Position numbers and translations under genes: made by a program
Notes under the pieces: model-generated
Seen by the model: only the letters and a program-made list of their open reading frames with translations
Databases searched by the model: none
What the model was told of the DNA's origin: nothing
Shown here: in pieces, positions 9,845 to 18,588 of the stretch
How the letters are laid out: every line of letters begins with the position of its first letter
Numbering within the stretch: position 1 is the first letter of the stretch
Origin: Pseudeuparius sepicola
Taxonomy: Eukaryota > Arthropoda > Insecta > Coleoptera > Anthribidae
NCBI GenBank assembly: GCA_963920635.1
Contig: OY987307.1
Location: forward strand, 6,014,001 to 6,078,000
Length of the DNA stretch: 64,000 nucleotides
Direction: 5' to 3'

Positions 9845-12800
9845 ATGATTGTAGAAAGTGAAATATCTGCAGTCAGTGACAAAAGTGTCAAAGTTTGTGA
9901 GAAAGCGTTTAATACGCTAAATGGCGGTAGTTCGGCTGCACATTCACAAGTATTGCAACGTTGGCAACAACATTTAAAATTGTCAATACGACAACATTAC
10001 TCTGCGCTTCGATGTAACTTTAACCGTGGTACTATAGCCAAGTTGCATGCCAATTTGCAACATTTGAAAAGACTTCAACTATACTTCAAAACGTTGAACA
10101 AAACTGGTGCCGGAAAACGTCACAATAGAAGTGTACGAGTTAAATGGTTGGACGTTCAGGCAGCGTTCCAGAATCGAATTCGCACAGGTTTGGTAGTGAA
10201 TATGAGACATATTGACATATGGCAGTTTTTTGATGATGCATTTATCCTCTTTAAATATCGTATAACTCGAATATTAAATGCTTTTCATATTGTCAAGTTA
10301 AATGTCATATTTAATGGTGAATTTACTAAAATATCTGAAGGTGGTATGATAACCGATATTAAATGTTTCAATACGAAAAACTCTACAATTGATCAGGGGG
10401 TTGATTTAAAGCGGTGGTTTCAAGATAATGTCGTTGATGCTCTCATAAAAAAGATTGAAGATTATCATCAACATGGGTCCGGTTGGAGATTGCTTAAAAT
10501 ATTAAGTTTAAATATTAACGTCAATAAATATGAGATTGGGAACGGAGCGTCATATCTACCACTCCCTGTGGAAATTTCTAAAAAACGTTCGTGTATCAAT
10601 GTAAAAAATGGAGATGAAGCTTGCTTTTTTTGGAGTGTTATTTCAGCGCTCTATCCGATTAACTCTAAAAAACATGCTGATCGCACTAATTCATATCAGC
10701 ATTACAATCAGTTATTAAAATTAGATGGTATCGATTTACCAATGAAAATACCTCAAATATCGAAATTCGAACAGATGAATGACATTTCTGTGAATGTGTA
10801 TATTTTGGAGCTGGTATGTGAGGCTCCGCGTCAATTTATCACTTCCCCAGCTCGATTAACTAAAAATAAAATGTCCCGACATGTGAATCTACTTCTAATT
10901 CAAAACCATTATTATTTAAAAACTAGCGACTTTGAAGTTCCACCTGTAGATGATTCGAATATCGATATAAAATATCATTATTGTTGGATTAAAGATTTAT
11001 CTAGACTGATTTCGAAACAGTCAAGCAAACATAATGGTCGAAAATTTATATGTGAAAGATGCCTAAATTACTTTACATCTGACACTAAATTAGAGAAGCA
11101 TACAGTTTATTGCGAGCAAATAAATAACTGTAAAATCGAGTTTCCGAAAGAGAAGTTTATCGAATTTAAAAATTTTGTTCATAAAGAACGCACTCCATTC
11201 GTTTTGTATGCAGATTTTGAAGCAATTCTAAAACCATGTGGAGATTCTAATGATACACTGAAAACTGACAAATATCAAAAACATGAAGCATTCAGTGCTG
11301 GATATTATTTCAAGTGCTCCTTTGATAACTCACTCTCTTTTTACAAAGGTTATCGCGGAGTCGATTGTATGGTATGGTTTGCTAGTCAAATGGAGCAAAT
11401 TGCTAAGTTTGTATCCAGCAAATTGAAACATGTTGAACCTATGGATGAAACTATAAGCCTTAAAGATGCCACCCCTAATTGTCACATTTGCGAGAACAAA
11501 TTTAATGTTAATGACATGATTGTTCGAGACCACTGCCATCTGACCTCTATATTTCGCGGATATGCGCATCAAGCATGCAATTTAAATTACCAAAACTCAT
11601 TCTTAGTCCCCATAATTTTTCACAATCTTAGTGGGTATGACAGTCACTTTATAATACGAGAACTTGCCAAACGGAATCATGTCACACTACTTCCTGTAAA
11701 TAATGAAAAATATATTAGCTTTACAATATTTGATAATGAAACAAATATTAAATTTCGGTTTATTGATTCTTTCAAGTTCTTAGCCTTCTCTCTCGACAAA
11801 CTCACAGCATCTCTAAATACTTTTGAAAATACTAGAAATGAATTTCCTTCTGAAAATTTTGAGTTGCTAACTAGGAAAGGTGTTTTTTGCTATGATTACA
11901 TCGATTCAATGGAAAAATTGCAAGAAACCTCATTACCACCTATTCAAAATTTCTATAACAAATTAAATGATTATAATATCGATGCAAAAGATTACAATCA
12001 TGCTCAATTAGTTTGGGAGAGGTTTGGTATAAAGACTTTGGGTGGGTATTCGGATCTATATTTGAAAAGTGACGTACTTTTGTTAACTGATATATTTGAG
12101 CAGTTTAGAACCACTTGTCTTCGAAATTATGGTTTAGATCCGGCCTGGTACTATACTTTACCTGGATACAGTTGGGATTGCATGCTTAAATATACGAAAT
12201 GTAAATTAGAAACCTTCCAAGACAGTGATATCTTAATGTTTTTCGAAAGGGGCGTTCGAGGTGGGGTTAGCCAGGTGAGCCACCGCTTTTCTCAGGCCAA
12301 CAACAAATATATGGAAAATTATGATGTTAATATGCCGTCAAAATATATTCTTTATGCTGATGTTAATAACCTTTATGGCTGGGCGATGTGTGAACCTCTT
12401 CCTTACGGAGGATTTGAGTGGGTGTCTGATGTCGATGTCACAAAGGTTGCTGATGATGCTGATGATGGATATATTTTAGAAGTTGATTTGTCATATCCTG
12501 ATCATCTTCATAACCTCCATAAAGACCTTCCGTTCGCACCTGAACACTGCAAACCTCCAGGTTCCAAAATAAAAAAGCTCATGACCACTTTCTATGATAA
12601 GAACAATTATGTGATTCATTATAGAGCGCTTAAGCAAGCTTTACAACATGGTTTAATTTTGAAAAAAGTTCATAGAGTTTTGAAATTTAAACAGTCTACC
12701 TGGTTAGCTCCCTATATACAGCTCAATACTCATTTAAGAACTGTGACAACGTTGGATTTTGAAAAAACTATAATGAAGCTCATGAATAATGCAATCTACG

Positions 12801-13576
12801 GTAAAACAATGCAGAACGTTAGAAAGCATAGAATTGTTAAACTATTAAGGAAATGGGATGGTAGATATGGTGCGAAAAATTTTATTTCTAGCCCGCGTTT
12901 TAGACGTAGTGTAATTTTTGATGAGAACTTAATAAGTGTTGAATTAAATAAGACTAATATTATGTTTGATAAACCTCTGTACGTTGGAATGTCTATCCTA
13001 GACATATCCAAAACCTGTGTATACGAATTCCACTATGATTTTATGTTGAAAACATTTTCTGATAACTGCTTATTATTATATACTGATACTGATAGTCTAG
13101 TGTACGAAGTACGTTGTGAAAATATGTTCGAAGACGTAATTAAGAAACATATCCATCGGTTTGATACCAGTGACTATCCCGCAGATAATCCATATGGAAT
13201 TCCACTCGTAAATAAGAAAGTGCCCGGCTTAATGAAGGATGAATTAAACGGCAGTATCTTGACACATTTCATTGGTCTTAGATCTAAAATGTATACTTAT
13301 AAAGTTCAAGGAAAAAATATGTGTGTTAAAAAATCAAAAGGTGTCAGGGGTTCCGTTATAGCGAAGCAAATAACATATCAAGACTATTTCGATTGTTTAT
13401 TTAATAAGAGCGAAAAAATTGTAAATCAGCGTTCTATACGCTCATTTGCTCATAACGTTTTTAGCATAAGTCAGACTAGGATTGGTTTAAATCCATTTGA
13501 TGATAAGCGTTTTCTAGTTGATAGTATTTCAACTATCCCTTGGGGTCATAAAGATGTGTGTAAAGTTGATGAATAA
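9845..13576 (+). CDS. polB: Protein-primed family B DNA polymerase (Polinton type), intact
   Basis: This 1243-residue replicase copies the element from a protein primer. In order: an unassigned N-terminal region; a C2H2-like finger (CERCLNYF...H) near 400-420; Exo I YADFEAIL with D457; an HNH/zinc segment CHICENKF...VRDHCH...AHQACN starting at C546; Exo II HNLSGYDSHF; FRFIDSFKFL; Exo III YSDLYLKSDVLL; Pol A ADVNNLYGWAM with D839; Pol B KLMNNAIYGKTM near 978-989; Pol C YTDTDS at 1079-1084; and KMYTYK-type motifs after it. All catalytic residues expected for the exonuclease and polymerase are visible, and length is normal for the family. ATG 9845 replaces an upstream GTG and aligns with the start of the Polinton C copy. 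Confidence 0.95.
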   Translation: MIVESEISAVSDKSVKVCEKAFNTLNGGSSAAHSQVLQRWQQHLKLSIRQHYSALRCNFNRGTIAKLHANLQHLKRLQLYFKTLNKTGAGKRHNRSVRVKWLDVQAAFQNRIRTGLVVNMRHIDIWQFFDDAFILFKYRITRILNAFHIVKLNVIFNGEFTKISEGGMITDIKCFNTKNSTIDQGVDLKRWFQDNVVDALIKKIEDYHQHGSGWRLLKILSLNINVNKYEIGNGASYLPLPVEISKKRSCINVKNGDEACFFWSVISALYPINSKKHADRTNSYQHYNQLLKLDGIDLPMKIPQISKFEQMNDISVNVYILELVCEAPRQFITSPARLTKNKMSRHVNLLLIQNHYYLKTSDFEVPPVDDSNIDIKYHYCWIKDLSRLISKQSSKHNGRKFICERCLNYFTSDTKLEKHTVYCEQINNCKIEFPKEKFIEFKNFVHKERTPFVLYADFEAILKPCGDSNDTLKTDKYQKHEAFSAGYYFKCSFDNSLSFYKGYRGVDCMVWFASQMEQIAKFVSSKLKHVEPMDETISLKDATPNCHICENKFNVNDMIVRDHCHLTSIFRGYAHQACNLNYQNSFLVPIIFHNLSGYDSHFIIRELAKRNHVTLLPVNNEKYISFTIFDNETNIKFRFIDSFKFLAFSLDKLTASLNTFENTRNEFPSENFELLTRKGVFCYDYIDSMEKLQETSLPPIQNFYNKLNDYNIDAKDYNHAQLVWERFGIKTLGGYSDLYLKSDVLLLTDIFEQFRTTCLRNYGLDPAWYYTLPGYSWDCMLKYTKCKLETFQDSDILMFFERGVRGGVSQVSHRFSQANNKYMENYDVNMPSKYILYADVNNLYGWAMCEPLPYGGFEWVSDVDVTKVADDADDGYILEVDLSYPDHLHNLHKDLPFAPEHCKPPGSKIKKLMTTFYDKNNYVIHYRALKQALQHGLILKKVHRVLKFKQSTWLAPYIQLNTHLRTVTTLDFEKTIMKLMNNAIYGKTMQNVRKHRIVKLLRKWDGRYGAKNFISSPRFRRSVIFDENLISVELNKTNIMFDKPLYVGMSILDISKTCVYEFHYDFMLKTFSDNCLLLYTDTDSLVYEVRCENMFEDVIKKHIHRFDTSDYPADNPYGIPLVNKKVPGLMKDELNGSILTHFIGLRSKMYTYKVQGKNMCVKKSKGVRGSVIAKQITYQDYFDCLFNKSEKIVNQRSIRSFAHNVFSISQTRIGLNPFDDKRFLVDSISTIPWGHKDVCKVDE

Positions 13577-13711
13577 AAAAATATATATTTTGCAAATAGT
13601 GTTTTACTCCCCCTTCAACTGAAAATGTATCCACCCCTACTAACGTCCTAGCCACACCCCATCCCCCACCAGCCGCCTCCTTGCGGACGCACCCCTACCA
13701 TCCCTAGATTG

Positions 13712-13745
13712 TATATAACTGAGAAATCCCCATCATTCTTCAGTC
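13712..13745 (+). promoter_or_regulatory. TATA/initiator core promoter of the CHHC gene
   Basis: TATATAA at 13712 is followed about 28 bases later by CTTCAGTCTG, a typical arthropod initiator. A C-rich stretch lies immediately upstream. The CHHC gene of Polinton C also has TATATATAG upstream followed by AACAGTC. Confidence 0.6.
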
Positions 13746-13777
13746 TGATAACCCGCAACATCGACAACAGCATCAGC

Positions 13778-13990
13778 ATGTACAACCAACCAATCCAGTT
13801 TGTGTCAGATTTGGTTCCCTGCCCATACGTTGCCAACCATATGGTGAAGCGAACTCGACTCCAGAATCACTTGGTGAAGTGCCGCCTCCAGTTGAGTACT
13901 GTGCCTGAAATAAATTGGGGGGAATATTTCAAGACAATCAACAACCAGCCGCCAATTGTCATTGTGAATCCAAGGGTTAGACCAGAATAA
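13778..13990 (+). CDS. CHHC zinc-finger protein (U11-48K/GTSF1-type finger)
   Basis: A 70-residue protein with one finger CPYVANH-x9-H-x3-C, that is C-x5-H-x9-H-x3-C, the spacing of the CHHC class found in U11-48K, TRM13 and GTSF1. The finger is followed by a conserved tail (VPEINWGEYF ... NPRVRPE). The Polinton C homologue at 38893-39108 has the same finger and tail and also lies next to polB. CHHC fingers bind RNA in known families, so an RNA-binding role is plausible; a link to piRNA or small-RNA defence is only inference. ATG 13778 is chosen over an upstream TTG and lies a normal distance after the promoter. Confidence 0.8.
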   Translation: MYNQPIQFVSDLVPCPYVANHMVKRTRLQNHLVKCRLQLSTVPEINWGEYFKTINNQPPIVIVNPRVRPE

Positions 13991-14029
13991 AAGTATATTT
14001 AAATAAAAACACAATTTGTAATCATTGTT

Positions 14030-14668
14030 TTATTCCAATCTTCTTCTATACAAGTCTGCTAACAGGAATTGCTTATAATAACAGTACAGTTCAAAAATGC
14101 AATGTGTTTCCATGCTAAACACAGCATTACACATTAAGAATACAATTTCCATTACATTTATGGCATAGTTGCTACGTACTAATAGTTCATTAGCCTTATC
14201 TAAAAAATTGAGGTAAAAATCATATAGTTTAAAATTAAGCAAAAAGTTTATCCTTAAGGTTATATATGGTTCGATATTTAATAGCTCGAAAACCTGCGAT
14301 ATTGAAAACCATTGGCAAACACCATTTTTTGCAAGCAACACTCGTTGATTTCCATCTGCAGTCAACATTGTTCTTAACATTATATTAGAATCAAATCTGA
14401 TGAACATAGGTGTACCCAGATTGCTGGTGAAGTTGCTCAAATGATTCACTAATTCTTTCCATTCCAAATGATCCAGTGAAATCACATTTCGACGCACTGT
14501 TGATTGGATATTTACTTGAGGTTTGAAATATCTCATAATACTCAATCCATTAGCAATACGATATGTAGGCATTGTGAAACAAGATGATAAAAGCATAGAA
14601 TCTTCGCCAACATTGTTTACTTCTTCATAATCGCTACCACTATCAGTTTCATAGCCGCGGTCAACCAT
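14030..14668 (-). CDS. Orphan Polinton protein next to integrase
   Basis: A 212-residue protein with an acidic start (GYETDSGSDYEE) and a conserved end (CIFELYCYYKQFLLADLYRRR). Its homologue at 37979-38629 in Polinton C begins MSESGYSTSS and ends FELLSFNEEFVLADLYRRRFY, and likewise follows the integrase. I do not recognise a domain. Co-location with integrase in two diverged elements suggests a conserved function in integration, replication or regulation (inference). The ATG at 14668 is used because the longer frame opens with TTG. Its end converges on the CHHC gene, with an A/T-rich overlap of poly(A) signals between them. Confidence 0.65.
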   Translation of the reverse strand: MVDRGYETDSGSDYEEVNNVGEDSMLLSSCFTMPTYRIANGLSIMRYFKPQVNIQSTVRRNVISLDHLEWKELVNHLSNFTSNLGTPMFIRFDSNIMLRTMLTADGNQRVLLAKNGVCQWFSISQVFELLNIEPYITLRINFLLNFKLYDFYLNFLDKANELLVRSNYAINVMEIVFLMCNAVFSMETHCIFELYCYYKQFLLADLYRRRLE

Positions 14669-14684
14669 GTTATCGTTTGTAGCA

Positions 14685-15611
14685 CTACACAACGTTTGAC
14701 TCGTCTATCCAAGAATCGTGGGTCTTATCAAACCCTAGCCATCGCACCAATACTCTCCCTCTTTTTCTACGAAGCACTTTTTCAACCAGATAAATATCAG
14801 GATTTGCAGTTTTTTGCAATTCTTCACGGTAAAACCCACCCTTTATAGATCTCCCACTTAAATCTTCTAGAAGATATGTGGGAGGATTGGTTATTTGTAC
14901 TTTACTTATTTTAAACAATTCTGTAGTCCAATTAGGTGTATATCCTTTAGCAAATATGTGTTTCATTTTACTTATTCTCACAATATCGCCAACCTTCAAT
15001 TTATTACCTTTGAAAATCTTCACGTGACTATACACTTTTTTAAGCAGATATTGTTCATTGGTTTTATTAACTTGGTTGGGTTTCATTTGAATCACTCTAT
15101 GTTTTCTGTTATTATAATCGACAACTAGCGTAGGCAAATAATCATCCCATTTAAATTTACCATTTAGACTAAAATACTTAAATAATCGCTCTTTTAGAGT
15201 TCGTATTACTCTCTCAGCCATGGAGGCTTTCGTGCTGCTAAAGGTGCTGTAATGATTAATTTTGAATTTTCGCATCAAATTTTGAAATCTTGAGTTATAA
15301 AACTCTTTGCCCTGATCAGTTTGCAGGTTGCGAGGCTCTCGACTTCCCGATAGGATGTCAGCGAAGGTGTTGGTAACATCTTCCGCAGACTTGGATTTGA
15401 GCGGTCGACACCAAACAAATTTAGAGAAGCAGTCGATTACGACAAGTATGAATTTGAAACCATGATTGTGACTAGCATACTGATCCAGCTGAGCGAGATC
15501 GGCTTGCCACAAATCGTCTAAACCTTTAATAATAGTTCGACGACGTGGATAATTTTTTCGAGCTGGTTTATGTAATTCCTTAACTACTTGAATTTTTTCT
15601 TTACTGTGCAT
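14685..15611 (-). CDS. int: Retroviral-type integrase with C-terminal chromodomain
   Basis: The 308-residue integrase carries an rve catalytic core with D38 (WQADLAQLD), D99 (QTDQGKEF) and E133 (MAERVIRTLKE), and a C-terminal chromodomain with KVLRRKRGRVLVRWLGF and DSWID near 272-305. Polinton integrases insert the linear element, usually with 6-bp target duplications. The N-terminal zinc-binding HHCC domain is not obvious. It is one gene in a minus-strand series with the fibre-like, DUF8207-like and ATPase genes. ATG 15611 lies three bases from the upstream fibre gene's stop. Confidence 0.93.
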   Translation of the reverse strand: MHSKEKIQVVKELHKPARKNYPRRRTIIKGLDDLWQADLAQLDQYASHNHGFKFILVVIDCFSKFVWCRPLKSKSAEDVTNTFADILSGSREPRNLQTDQGKEFYNSRFQNLMRKFKINHYSTFSSTKASMAERVIRTLKERLFKYFSLNGKFKWDDYLPTLVVDYNNRKHRVIQMKPNQVNKTNEQYLLKKVYSHVKIFKGNKLKVGDIVRISKMKHIFAKGYTPNWTTELFKISKVQITNPPTYLLEDLSGRSIKGGFYREELQKTANPDIYLVEKVLRRKRGRVLVRWLGFDKTHDSWIDESNVV

Positions 15612-15613
15612 GA

Positions 15614-16012
15614 CTATGCATCACCATTAAGGATCTCTGCCAGTCTGAGAGACAGTAACGATTGCATACGCTTACCAGTTAATTTTAAATAATAATCTTC
15701 TATAGTTTTAGTCAATTCTCTCAATTCATCAATCTTATCTTGAAAATTTTCGATCATTGTGTTGCGAATATGTAGATCACATTCATCAGTATGCTGTTTA
15801 AGATTTGTGTAAAAATATTGTAATGCATGAATTATCCCTTCATCGATATATTGTTTTGTGCTGGCATCACTACCATCGATCGGGGTCTTAACGTTGCTCA
15901 GTCTACGATTGTTACAATCATAGTTTCCCTCTAGATTCAAATTTAATGTGTAAATAGGTGGACAAGACCTGCCCTTCGGTCTCGAAGCACGTCCGAACTT
16001 GTTTAAGGACAT
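15614..16012 (-). CDS. Fibre-like small protein 1
   Basis: A 132-residue protein with the conserved N-terminal peptide MSLNKFGRASR, a short repeat (NNRRLSNVKTPIDGSDAST), a KQYIDE segment resembling the DA-x-TKxYVD motif that starts shaft domains in phage tail-fibre proteins, then a coiled-coil region. The neighbouring gene (16041-16397) and the Polinton C gene (36752-37057) have the same plan. I infer a trimeric fibre or spike-type virion protein whose N-terminal peptide anchors it. No globular knob is visible. Confidence 0.5.
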   Translation of the reverse strand: MSLNKFGRASRPKGRSCPPIYTLNLNLEGNYDCNNRRLSNVKTPIDGSDASTKQYIDEGIIHALQYFYTNLKQHTDECDLHIRNTMIENFQDKIDELRELTKTIEDYYLKLTGKRMQSLLSLRLAEILNGDA

Positions 16013-16040
16013 ATTTTAACTAACTTGAATGAACTATAAA

Positions 16041-16397
16041 TTATGAGACTTCTCTAAATGTATCTAACAATTTGGGGTTTGGCTGGGCCTGTTCACCAAC
16101 TATTTTCAAATAACACTCTTCAACGATTTTAGCAAATTTTCGTATTTCATCAATCTCCTTTTCCAAAGCATCTTTAACCGTACTCTCAATATAATTATTA
16201 TGTTGTTCGAGAGTCGCGTTAAACGTTTTCAATGTTGCATTGATATTTTCATCGGCATATTGCTTTGTGACGACATCATTGCTGCTAATCGGATAACTAA
16301 CTTTGCACAGTCTGCGGGTTTTGAAATCCCCCTCATAATTCAATGAGTAAGGACTAATCCTAGATCTTGAAACACGTCCGAACTTGTTTAAAGACAT
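16041..16397 (-). CDS. Fibre-like small protein 2 (tandem paralogue)
   Basis: A 118-residue paralogue of the adjacent gene. It opens MSLNKFGRVSR, has TRRLCKVSYPISSNDVVTKQ followed by Y-A-D, and then a predicted coiled coil to the end. The two genes are in tandem on the same strand, so this is a local duplication; Polinton C has only one such gene. Confidence 0.5.
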   Translation of the reverse strand: MSLNKFGRVSRSRISPYSLNYEGDFKTRRLCKVSYPISSNDVVTKQYADENINATLKTFNATLEQHNNYIESTVKDALEKEIDEIRKFAKIVEECYLKIVGEQAQPNPKLLDTFREVS

Positions 16398-16410
16398 CTT
16401 GTAAATAACG

Positions 16411-17349
16411 TTAGAGAATAATTTTCGCTTCCTTCATCTCATTAATTATGGCGATGATTTCGTTTTCGTGTGAAGTATTTCCGGCATCTTTTGATGCTAT
16501 TAGTAACCTTAACCTGTCTACAAGTTCATTAGGATTATCCCAGAAAACATATTCCACAGGTTTTGTGTTATACTTAAGATGCATGCCAGAACCCTTCGCA
16601 GGCGTGGAGGTAGCCACCGGCCCCTTCATAAGAGGTTTAATAATATTAGAGTACTTAATTTTGTTGCTAGATTTTAATCGTCCCTTTGAAGTAAGGTGAG
16701 CACCAGTGAGATTTAAAATATCTTTGTAACTTTTCAAATCATCCTCAGTACTTTTTGGATTATCATAGAAAATTAGCTGGTAGAGACCATCAGTGCCTGC
16801 GAATCGAGTTTTGTTGATGATTATATCGCCAGACACTTTTTCAAAATCGATTTGTTTATTTCCTAGACTCCATACTGATTTGGTTTTGTCATACTTAGGA
16901 CCATATTTCCAATCGATTTTAGGCGATTTATCCATAAATTCAGTTACGCATGATATAGCCACTTTAGGATATACGTTATCAAAATGGCCGTACACTTTGT
17001 CAATTCCTTTCTCAACATCATTTAAAGTTTCATTCATTTCTCCTAAAAGTGCAATTGGACTTTTCAAAGTGTTGCGCCACTTTTCCATAAATGATTCGAC
17101 TTTCGGTTTTAGTTCCGGTTTTACTTCCGGTTTTAATTCATCCTTAACTTGTAGACTTGCTAGAGAGTTTGTCACAGGTTTGAAAATTTTTTGTAATGTT
17201 TCATCCTCCTCAAATTTACCTATTTTTAAGGCTGTATATTTTTTTCTAATCGTTCGAGCTAGTTCACTGATTTTCTTTGCGCGCTGCGCTTCTTGAATCT
17301 GTTCTTGCATCAACATCTCGATTAATAATAAGCGTATTGTGCTTATCAT
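16411..17349 (-). CDS. DUF8207-like Polinton protein
   Basis: A 312-residue protein. The N-terminal half is charged and probably helical (RAKKISELARTIRKKYTALK, then a KPEVKPELKPK linker). The C-terminal half carries the pattern YGPKYDKTKSVW, LGNKQIDFE, GTDGLYQLIFYDNP, LTGAHLTSKGRLKSS that I associate with DUF8207, seen in many insect Polintons. A homologue lies in Polinton C at the same place, and a divergent relative is at 31018-31509. The function is unknown; position between ATPase and fibre genes suggests a virion or packaging role. Its ATG overlaps the ATPase stop (ATGA). Confidence 0.65.
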   Translation of the reverse strand: MISTIRLLLIEMLMQEQIQEAQRAKKISELARTIRKKYTALKIGKFEEDETLQKIFKPVTNSLASLQVKDELKPEVKPELKPKVESFMEKWRNTLKSPIALLGEMNETLNDVEKGIDKVYGHFDNVYPKVAISCVTEFMDKSPKIDWKYGPKYDKTKSVWSLGNKQIDFEKVSGDIIINKTRFAGTDGLYQLIFYDNPKSTEDDLKSYKDILNLTGAHLTSKGRLKSSNKIKYSNIIKPLMKGPVATSTPAKGSGMHLKYNTKPVEYVFWDNPNELVDRLRLLIASKDAGNTSHENEIIAIINEMKEAKIIL

Positions 17350-18068
17350 AACTTTATATACCTATCAAACCCTATTCTATATCGACCCTCATTCATATTG
17401 AAATCTTTAACAATAACCAGAGTTCCAAAATTGGTATCATTCCAGCAGAGTGAGCATAGATTCTTGAAACCTCCGTATGAGATGTCTGGTGACACGTGTT
17501 CGTCATAAATATGTTTAAGGTTTACCTCATCTTGTTTAAATAAAACGATTACATTACAATTGTCTCGTATTAATTGTTTAGGTATTTTTGAATATGTCTG
17601 GCACAGATATGCAACATCTATACTTTTATGGCGACCCATGGAATAAAATTCTCTAATTTTATCCTGTTTGTCACAAGACACGTCATCAAAAATAAAGACT
17701 GAATTTTCTCTAGCCTCCGACGGTGCAATGACGTCATCGTTTGAACTAAATGGAAAATAACCAACACATTTAGCTTTTTTAAGAACATCTTGTAGTAACT
17801 GATATTTAGGTTGGTAAAGGGATTTACTGTAAAGGTAGATGTTCTTAAATTTCAACCCATTCTCGTTGAATATTAAACTAAGTAGACTGTTTGTTTTGCC
17901 ACAACCGCTAGGACCGCAAAATATAGCTCTAATAGAGTTTGGCAAGAGTACTCCATGTTTAGATTTCTCACTCCGAACAAAATCTAAATTTTCGATTGGT
18001 AGAGATAACTGATGTGGTTCGATGCGCATCTTGTAAACATCTAATAATATATCACGTGCTTGCCTCAT
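17346..18068 (-). CDS. FtsK/HerA-type genome packaging ATPase
   Basis: A 240-residue P-loop ATPase with Walker A GPSGCGKT at 52-59 and Walker B VFIFDDVS around D128-D129, followed by SMGRHKSIDVAYLCQTYSKI and a conserved Asn/Arg-containing sensor region (RDNCNVIVLF). This matches the A32-like packaging ATPases of Polintons, virophages and poxviruses that pump DNA into capsids. It overlaps the downstream DUF8207-like gene by four bases, suggesting coupled translation. The homologue in Polinton C is broken. Confidence 0.92.
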   Translation of the reverse strand: MRQARDILLDVYKMRIEPHQLSLPIENLDFVRSEKSKHGVLLPNSIRAIFCGPSGCGKTNSLLSLIFNENGLKFKNIYLYSKSLYQPKYQLLQDVLKKAKCVGYFPFSSNDDVIAPSEARENSVFIFDDVSCDKQDKIREFYSMGRHKSIDVAYLCQTYSKIPKQLIRDNCNVIVLFKQDEVNLKHIYDEHVSPDISYGGFKNLCSLCWNDTNFGTLVIVKDFNMNEGRYRIGFDRYIKL

Positions 18069-18150
18069 ATATACATATCAGGATGTAAATAATAAACAGT
18101 TTTTCAATTAAGAATATTTATTTCCTACAGTGATATAGATTAATACATTT

Positions 18151-18588
18151 TCAAGGGAGGTAAGCTCGAATCTTCTGCTGCACAAGACTTCTGCACAGTG
18201 GACATTTCTCCATGAAGTCTGCACAACTCATACAGCACACCAAATGTCCACATGGAACCATCAAGGCTTCTATGTCTTTGCAGTAGCAAACTTTACATGA
18301 AAACTCGATTGTAGTTTGGGGATTCGTGCTCCGAATGGCTTTTTCGGGTGGAATGTCCACAGGTTTGATTTCCCCCTTAATGAATGAACAATTAGGACTC
18401 CAGCTAGCATGATCTTGCCATGGATCATCATCCTTTTCCCATTTATATCCTTCGATATTGCAAAATGGACACTGGACAACGTCTTCATAATTCGTATAAA
18501 AAAATCCCGCTCGGGCAAGCTTTTCTGGGGATAGGAGGCTTGACCAGTTTTCAAACGTTCTTAGAAGACTCTCGTAATTATACTCCAT
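18151..18588 (-). CDS. iap: Inhibitor-of-apoptosis protein (one BIR, one RING)
   Basis: The 145-residue protein has a BIR domain near 9-70 (RTFENWS...L-x-R-AGFFY, CPFC, DHASWSPNC) with the zinc-binding C-x2-C-x16-H-x6-C pattern, and a C-terminal RING near 97-136 (CKVCYC, VPCGHLVCCMSCA, CPLC). This is the architecture of short insect and baculovirus IAPs, which block caspases or promote ubiquitination. It has no counterpart in Polinton C. It starts inside the end of the upstream membrane-protein gene (28-base overlap). It is most likely a captured insect or viral gene used to delay host-cell death (inference). Confidence 0.92.
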   Translation of the reverse strand: MEYNYESLLRTFENWSSLLSPEKLARAGFFYTNYEDVVQCPFCNIEGYKWEKDDDPWQDHASWSPNCSFIKGEIKPVDIPPEKAIRSTNPQTTIEFSCKVCYCKDIEALMVPCGHLVCCMSCADFMEKCPLCRSLVQQKIRAYLP

